Shown piece after piece: positions 57,567 through 64,000 of a DNA stretch of 64,000 nucleotides. The notes below the pieces were generated by a model. The model was not told where the DNA came from. It saw nothing but the letters and a program-made list of their open reading frames with translations, and made no database searches. Position 1 is the first letter of the stretch. Each line of letters begins with the position of its first letter. The translations under genes were made by a program, and so were the position numbers. The DNA is from Amaurobius ferox. Its lineage: Eukaryota > Arthropoda > Arachnida > Araneae > Amaurobiidae. The DNA lies in NCBI GenBank assembly GCA_951213105.1, contig OX578146.1, forward strand, positions 52,408,775 to 52,472,774, given 5' to 3'.

Positions 57567-58327
57567 CGAGACGATAACTGACGAACGAATGAACCGATTC
57601 GAACCAAATTTGGTAAAAAAATCACAATCCGTAAACACTGGAATCCTATTGTTTTTATACGCAATCGAATGTTCAGAACACCCCTAAATTTTCGAATGAA
57701 ATTTTGAAAAAATCGTCAAAAAATCAAAACCACTAATAAAGTTACGCAAATAGATATTTCTTATGTAATTTTTCATTAGAAAACGATTGACATAAATTTT
57801 AGAACGCTAACATCAACCGTTCTTGAGATATTGCAAATTTAAAAAAAAAATTGTCAAAAAGTCATATAAAATAAAAAAAAAATATTTCCTATTGAGAAAC
57901 ATGTTCACTTTTCATATGTAATACCATGCGATATATTGGGTGACATCATTCTCGAGGATCTAGCTCGTTCCATTTATGAAAAAAGATACTTTGAGTAATA
58001 CTTTTGTATTTGAACGCCAATAGTCATTTATCTGCTGTAAGAATAACATATTTCTTCGTCCATAACGCTTGGCGAGATTTTGGCGACGAATTTGGCGTAA
58101 TGTCGCCAACTTGGCTACTTTTTTGAAATGTTGCCAAATTAACGAAAATCTCGCCAAATGTATAAAAATGACGCTAAATCAATGAAAATGACGACCAATT
58201 GTCGAAAATTCAGTATCTTGAAAAGAATATTAGTATCTTCTGTAAGAAAAACCTATTTTTTTTTACTGTAAAAGTAGTAAATTCATTACATTATATAAGG
58301 AAAGTCATGTGCTGCCCACATCAGATT
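57367..58327 (-). mobile_element. Family G element, copy G
   Basis: Inverted copy. End hairpin at 57369-57404 with an extra ACAC in the loop, (GT)n at 57508-57565, core with CTCGCCAA/TTGGCGAG, 5' end at 58327. Confidence 0.85.
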
Positions 58328-58362
58328 TTTTTACATATTGTATGCGCCTGTCTACATTAATT

Positions 58363-58501
58363 TTTACTTTCCTTATATACATAATGTATAAGGAAAGTAT
58401 TGTGACGGGGTCGAAAATTCGAATTCGAGTTTTCGACGGGAGAGCACGTTTCAAGCATCCCTGATCACGAATCAAACATTTTTGAAGTGATGTCTGTGTG
58501 T

Positions 58502-58576
<75 letters not shown>

Positions 58577-59332
58577 TATGTGTGTGTGTCAGTGAGTCTG
58601 TGGAGACGATAACTGACGAACGAATGGACCGATTCGAACCAAATTTGGTACAAAAATCACAATCCGTAAACACTGGAAGCCTATTGCTTTTATATGCAAT
58701 CGAATGTTAAGAACCCCCCTAAATTTTCGAATGAAATTTTGAAAAAATCGTCAAAAAATCAAAACCACTAATAAAGTTACGCAAATAGACATTTCTTATG
58801 TAATTCTTCATTAGAAAACGATTGACATAAATTTTAGAACGCTAACATGAACCGTTCTCGAGATATTGTTCATTTTTTAAAAAAAATTATCAAAAAGTCA
58901 TATAAAAAAAATTCCTACTGAGAAACATGTTCACTTTTCATATGTAATACCATGCGATAAATTGGGTTACATCATTCTGGTGGAACTAGCTCATTCCATT
59001 CATGAAAAAATATACTTTTAGTAATACTTTTGTGTTTGAACGCCAATAGTCATTTATCTGCTGTAAGAATAACTTATTTCTTAGTGCATAACGCTTGGCG
59101 AGATTTTGGCGACGAATTTGGCGGAATGTCGCCAACTTGGCGACTTTTTGAAATGTTGCCAAATTAACGAAAATCTCGCCAAATGGATAAAAATGACGAC
59201 TAATTGTCGAAAATTTAATATCTTGGAAAGAATATTAGTATCTACTATAAGAAAAACCTACTTTTTTTTACTGTAAAAGTAGTAAATTAATTACATTATA
59301 TAAGGAAAGTCATGTGTTGCCCACATCAGATT
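58363..59332 (-). mobile_element. Family G element, copy H
   Basis: Inverted copy 35 bp beyond copy G, in the same orientation. Long (GT)n at 58493-58572. The core inverted repeat TTGGCGAGATTTT (59095-59107) with AAAATCTCGCCAA (59170-59182) encloses GTCGCCAA-C-TTGGCGAC (59128-59144). The 5' end is at 59332. Confidence 0.87.
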
Positions 59333-59654
59333 TTTTATATTGGTTTAAGATCCCTCGAGAAATCTCTAAAGATTGGAAAGAACTATGAATAGTGTTCTTA
59401 CACACGAATTAAAATACTTTTCTGTGGCTCAAAATGTTAATATTACAGAGCAATAAGATATTTTCAACTTCAGTATTTTACGCCATTTTGTTTAAAGCTG
59501 TGAATATGCTTTTTTTAATTCGATCAATTTCTTAGCGTTGATGGGGTTCAAATTTTTAACACTAGGAGTCTCCTCCCCTGCTTACTATGCTCGCCAATCC
59601 CCGTAACTCACTTTGCGAGTCAGGAGGTTTCGCTCCCTACTCGCTGGCCCTCGA

Positions 59655-60330
59655 AAAATTGTAATAAAGTAAAAGTACTTAATGAAATTATAGTAAGAAC
59701 AATAGTTCTTCTTGAAATTGTTTTAAAAAGCTCCCTAAGGGAATTGTTATATAAAAAATGTATTCCGTGGAATTATGGTACAGTGAATTATGGTAAAGTG
59801 ATCGAGGGAGTTATGGTAAGAAAAGTTCTCCTAGGAATCATAATGAGAAAAAGTGTTCTGAGGAATCACTATCAGAAAAAAGTTCTTCGAAAAACTGTAG
59901 TAAGTAAAATAAGTGCTTTATGGAAATATAGTGCGAAAAAAGGGTTCCGTAGAATTTTAAGAAAATGTGTTCCATAAAAGAATTATTATAAGAAAAAATG
60001 TGTTCAATGGAATTTTAAAAGAAAAAAATTCGCCATAGAATTGTATTAATGAAAAAGTGTTCCTGCGAATTGCAGTAAGAAAAAATGTGCTTTGTTAAAT
60101 TGTTGCTCTTTGACAAAAAGTACTCCAAAATTTTTCATTCTAGGTAGAAAATGTAGCACTTTACAATAAAAAGTAGTCCGTTGAATTGCAGCAAGAACAG
60201 TTTTGCAGATAATTATAAAGTAAAAATTGTTCCAACAATCGTAATAAGATACAATGTATTCTGTTCAATTGTAGTAAAGGAAAATGTGTTCCATGAAATC
60301 GTAATAAAGTATAAAGTACTTCATAGGTCA
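59655..60330 (+). repeat. Degenerate ~30-36-bp tandem repeat
   Basis: About twenty decayed units of the form GTGTTCC-x-GGAATTATAGTAAG followed by an A run. The open frame 59744-59977 follows from the repeat and is not a gene. Confidence 0.65.
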
Positions 60331-60786
60331 ATAGTTTGGGAACGCTACACTAGAATATTTTTAACATTTGTGCATCTCGTACATTTGTGTATCTCCACAT
60401 TTGTGCATCATGTGGGATGTTACTTCACTCTTCCACAGAGATTAGCTTATCCTAACTGGGACCAAGGCAGTCATTTGTCATGGGTCTCTGTTCACCTCTC
60501 GACATATCAGAAATAAACAAAAATATTGTATCAACAACCTAATTGTATTCTAGAGAAAGTTATACAAAATTAAATTCCTGCATATTTTAACGGAATTTAA
60601 ATTACTGGTTTTCTCATCACAGCTAAGCTAACGAATTAGTCCAGTAATATTTATATGTCTTCAAAATAAATCTTTTAACTGTGCGAGCCAATTCCAATGA
60701 TATAAATATTTTTTTCAGGAAATCGTTAAATTTTTCGATGTTGCTGTTAATGTGGGTGCTCCTCTGATGCAAGGGAACAGACCCTA

Positions 60787-60900
60787 CATTAGTCAGGAAT
60801 GTAGGGGCATGAGACACATTAGTCAAGAATGTAGGGGCATGAGACGCATTAGTCAGGAATGTAGGCGACATGAGACACATTAGTCAGGAATGTAAGACTG
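60787..60900 (+). repeat. 30-bp minisatellite, four units
   Basis: CATTAGTCAGGAATGTAGGG starts at 60787, 60817, 60847 and 60878. Spacing is 30, 30 and 31. On the minus strand it would encode a 10-residue repeat (HAPTFLTNVS) inside a short open frame at 60623-60880, probably by chance. Confidence 0.85.
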
Positions 60901-61629
60901 CTGTTCCATCATTTGAGCAACCCGAACACATTTTCACTCCGTATCAATGTATATTTCAACATTTATTGCAACATTCTCCACATGCTTTACAGATATATTT
61001 ATGCATACATATTTGAAATAAACTTCACTAAAAATGTCCATCGGGTATTTGACGGTTTATTTCTTTCTTCAAAGAACTTAGATCTTTTAAACATCTGAAG
61101 GTGAGATTCCGATGTATCGAAATAGCATTGACAAGACATGAAGTAGAAAAACTCTTTGGAGATTCAGTCATTTATTTTGTCGTATAACGTTATTTTAAAT
61201 TGTTCGGAGACTGAAGTTTTTATCTGGTATTTTTCCAGATTTGGTTTGTTTCCTGATAAAAACAGGCTTAAATGTAGAAAATAAAGGAACTTCTCGATAA
61301 GATTTATTGAAAATCTTGAGTTTGTTTCTTAACGCTATAATAAGAACTCAAGGGGGATTTTCGATTAATGGTTTACATCAGAGATTTATATTATTATTAT
61401 GCTTCTAATTCTTCGAAATATTGTGTTTATCACTGGTTTGAATTTGAAAACATAAATGTCTAACGTTTTTCCACAGGAAGTGGTTTCAATTTGTTTTTAG
61501 TTGAGTTTATATATCTACAATTTTAATATTTTTCAAGCTGGGATATTCCTTGATTATCATGCATTATTACTTAATTGTCGTATCTTCTGAAGAGTGATTG
61601 TAGTATCAGGTTAGACGAGCATATAAAAA
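60901..61629. other. AT-rich intergenic sequence
   Basis: Nothing recognised. Confidence 0.4.
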
Positions 61630-62010
61630 TTTCACACTCCGCGTAGGGATCGAACTACAGATCTTCAAACTGCCTGGTCGATGATTTATCTAATCTTTAA
61701 AATATTGGGACAAAATTCCACGTTATTCTCCACGGAGTAGACTCTACTCACCTTCTGAAGTCAGATCGGCATGCAACCACAAATTTGAAAGATCACCTTC
61801 GTATTTTCATTTTTTTTTAAATCCTGGCTAGCATCCTATGTTATTGTGGTGTTGAAATTGGCGTCATAATTCACAATGTCCACTAAAAATTTGTAACTGG
61901 GTCTTTTCGTACCCCCTTCATCATTACATCTTATAGCTGGGTTAATTCGTTCGGATACCATTATAAAGTTTCTATGTATCCTACAGAATAAAACCTAACT
62001 TTCATTCACC
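61630..62010 (-). mobile_element. Composite repeat copy 3: tRNA head, body, partial head
   Basis: A decayed head at 61635-61705 (GGGATCGAACTACAGATC, with TATTGGGACAAAATT at its 5' edge). The body has GAAGTCAGATCGGCATGCAA and TTGAAATTGGCGTC. A remnant of the second head is at 61970-62005 (CTATGTATCCTACAGAATAA). Same order as copies 1 and 2. Confidence 0.55.
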
Positions 62011-64000
62011 TTCCTCATTGAATAAAAAACTTAAATTTATTGACATAATCTGCAAAGTAGCATCCAAATGAAATAACAAAAAATCACTTCACCTTAGTCC
62101 AAGATTGTGAAAATAAATCCCAAAAGTGCTAATTTGATTTATTTATTAAATCAGTTATCTTCTCTGAATAACTTAAAAAGCTTACGGATGCAATATATAA
62201 ATTCTATTTTAATCTGTAACATTCTCATACTATCATACATATATCCACAATACAATCTTTATGCGACTGAATGATCTTGCCTATCCTAATCCATGTACTT
62301 AGAAACATACATCAATTACTTGCATCCCCTTAGCCGATCAGATCTAATTAACTCCACACGCCATTCCGTGAATTCAATACTACTGTCTGTAGCATGGAGT
62401 TAGAAAAAAGGAGATAAATATCCTATGGATGAAATGTTTGCAAATGCCATAATACTTTGAGAATTATATCTAGTTGTCACTAGTGTTAGTAAAGTAGCTG
62501 CTATTGTTTGTCGCACGACAGAAAGGTGTAGTATTTAGTATATGTATTTTAGACTATTTTTAAATTAAGAGCTTAGAGTATAATTAAACATTATTTTTTC
62601 ACTTTTGTAAGATAGAGTATAGAACATATGAAGATAAAAATAAATTGAAAGATAAAATAATTTTGAATACGTAGATATATTCTTTATTGTTCCAGTTCTA
62701 CTCTGCATTGCGCTAATGATTTGTTTTTACAAAATTGACAGTTTAAATAAATATTTTAGACTTTTCGCCATAGAAATTCGTATAGTGCAGGACAACTTAT
62801 ATAATCACAGCACCATCTAAATTTTTGCCTCAAACGATATTGACGTTTTCTTAACATGAAGTTTTAACGCCTTACTTTTACCCCCTTGGCCCGAGGATTC
62901 GAAACACAACAGCCCTGTATAAACATGGTGGATAGAGAGAGTATGATTATTTAAATGAAGTTAAAAAGAATAAGGCAAATTACTGTCAGAAAAGCTAAAA
63001 TTAGCATAAAAATGATAATAAATATTAGAATCCTCACAAATGGCCTGAATGGATAATGTTAGCATTATTCATAGCAACACTAAGCGTTAACCACAACTAC
63101 ATACAAACTTTCACTTTTGATCTGTCTCGCAAAATCCTAAAAGTTGTCATATAAAATGGAAGCTCCATACCGTCAAGTAAGCTGGACGATCTGGGTCCTC
63201 CGATACAATAAAAGTGCAATTAAATTATTACATATCACAAACAAGGACAGCGTTTTCTTAAAACATTAAACTTTCTCGCGTGGAGAAAAACTAAACGGAA
63301 TTCCATAAATTCAGCCGTGGCTATTCTTAAAGCGTTTCTATAAAAATTTTCAGATACTCGCAGAAACGTCACTTTCAACTTCAATACTAAAACTTTTCAA
63401 AAATCGCCAAGTTGCCGATAACTTGGCAAATCCATTGGCAATGTCACGAAATTGTGCCTTCAAGGTCACGTATTAGAACACCCGGCTAACCATAGCTGAA
63501 ATTTGTTGCAATAGAATGACAAAGGGTTAACAGCATGTAAGTGCTAGTTTTCCGTCTGAAAAAGATATTGAGAAAAAGGAATACCGCAATATACTTTAAT
63601 AAAAAAATTTCTCAGATGTATCACGTTTGAGTTCTTTTTTCACAGATTTCGGTAAATCTTTTTAGTCTTTGGATTAGATTTTCACAGACAGTTAAAACGT
63701 TGAAAATACGTGAACTGTAAAAAGCAAACGCCTTTTACAGTTCACAGTTAGAAGTTGTGTTATTAATTTTGTGGTATTACGTTTCTCGATGTTGCTCTTA
63801 AGCTGAAGTGTTAATTTCGATTTTTCTAGAAATTGTGTTTTCTAACAAAAACCTACAGATATGAACTTTCGAAGAAGTTTTCGTAAGATTCGTTGGGGAT
63901 TTTATATAAATGTCACTGACGGTAATTAAGGAATATGGAATTGAAAAATTTTTAGGAAAGAGTATTTGTGTATAGGTTAACAGTGTGGTGCTAATGTAAC
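62011..64000. other. AT-rich intergenic sequence
   Basis: No gene recognised. 63160-63205 (GGACGATCTGGGTCCTCC) weakly resembles the SINE tail. 63400-63425 has a small GCCAAGTTGCCGATAACTTGGC inverted pair reminiscent of the family G core. Confidence 0.35.

Noticed and set aside
63160..63205. Possible SINE tail fragment
   Set aside because: Only about 15 bases resemble the tail, the stem is not kept and there is no target duplication.

Overview
This is AT-rich, intron-poor-looking eukaryotic DNA made almost entirely of transposable elements and their debris. No operons, Shine-Dalgarno sites or intact host genes are visible. Tc1, piggyBac, hAT and pogo DNA transposons, Jockey-clade LINEs and tRNA-derived SINEs point to an arthropod. 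My guess is an arachnid, but that rests on family resemblance only and no search was run.

Layout. 0.7-6.2 kb: a foldback-like structure with two inverted arms of about 0.7 kb around a loop near 2.8 kb. The arms run outward into a degenerate ~133-bp satellite. A TTAA-flanked element (893-2188) and a hAT-type MITE (5226-5938) are nested in it. 8.0-9.5 kb: two dead Tc1-like transposases, head to head. 13.2-13.5 kb: a tRNA-SINE with a 15-bp target duplication. 14.0-25.7 kb: Jockey debris (ORF1 at 14.0-15.6 on + and 18.8-19.6 on -), a hAT transposase pseudogene (16.1-17.85) cut off by a SINE tail, and one nearly full-length Jockey element (19.6-25.7) split by a piggyBac relic at a TTAA. 26.6-28.9 kb: two more TTAA-flanked copies. 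38.4-40.6 kb: a Jockey ORF2 on -. 41.8-43.4 kb: another TTAA copy next to a small MITE. 48.7-50.4 kb: a pogo-like element. 52.1-53.5 and 61.6-62.0 kb: composite repeats built as tRNA head, body, tRNA head. 59.7-60.9 kb: two minisatellites.

Two abundant non-autonomous families dominate. Family T has a TTAA at each edge, hairpin ends and (CTGT)n: five main copies and one fragment. Family G has an (AC)n tract, an end hairpin and subterminal inverted repeats: eight copies. One divergent family G copy has changed its left and right ends in matching ways, so the inverted repeat pairs are kept. The SINE 3' tails show the same compensatory pattern in a stem. Both suggest that the structures are under selection.

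Nearly every protein fragment is broken by frameshifts, stops or deletions, and several breaks fall at poly-C runs. Three short open frames (11.65-11.93 kb +, 37.17-37.49 kb +, 56.98-57.17 kb -) are the only candidates for non-transposon coding sequence, and all are weak.
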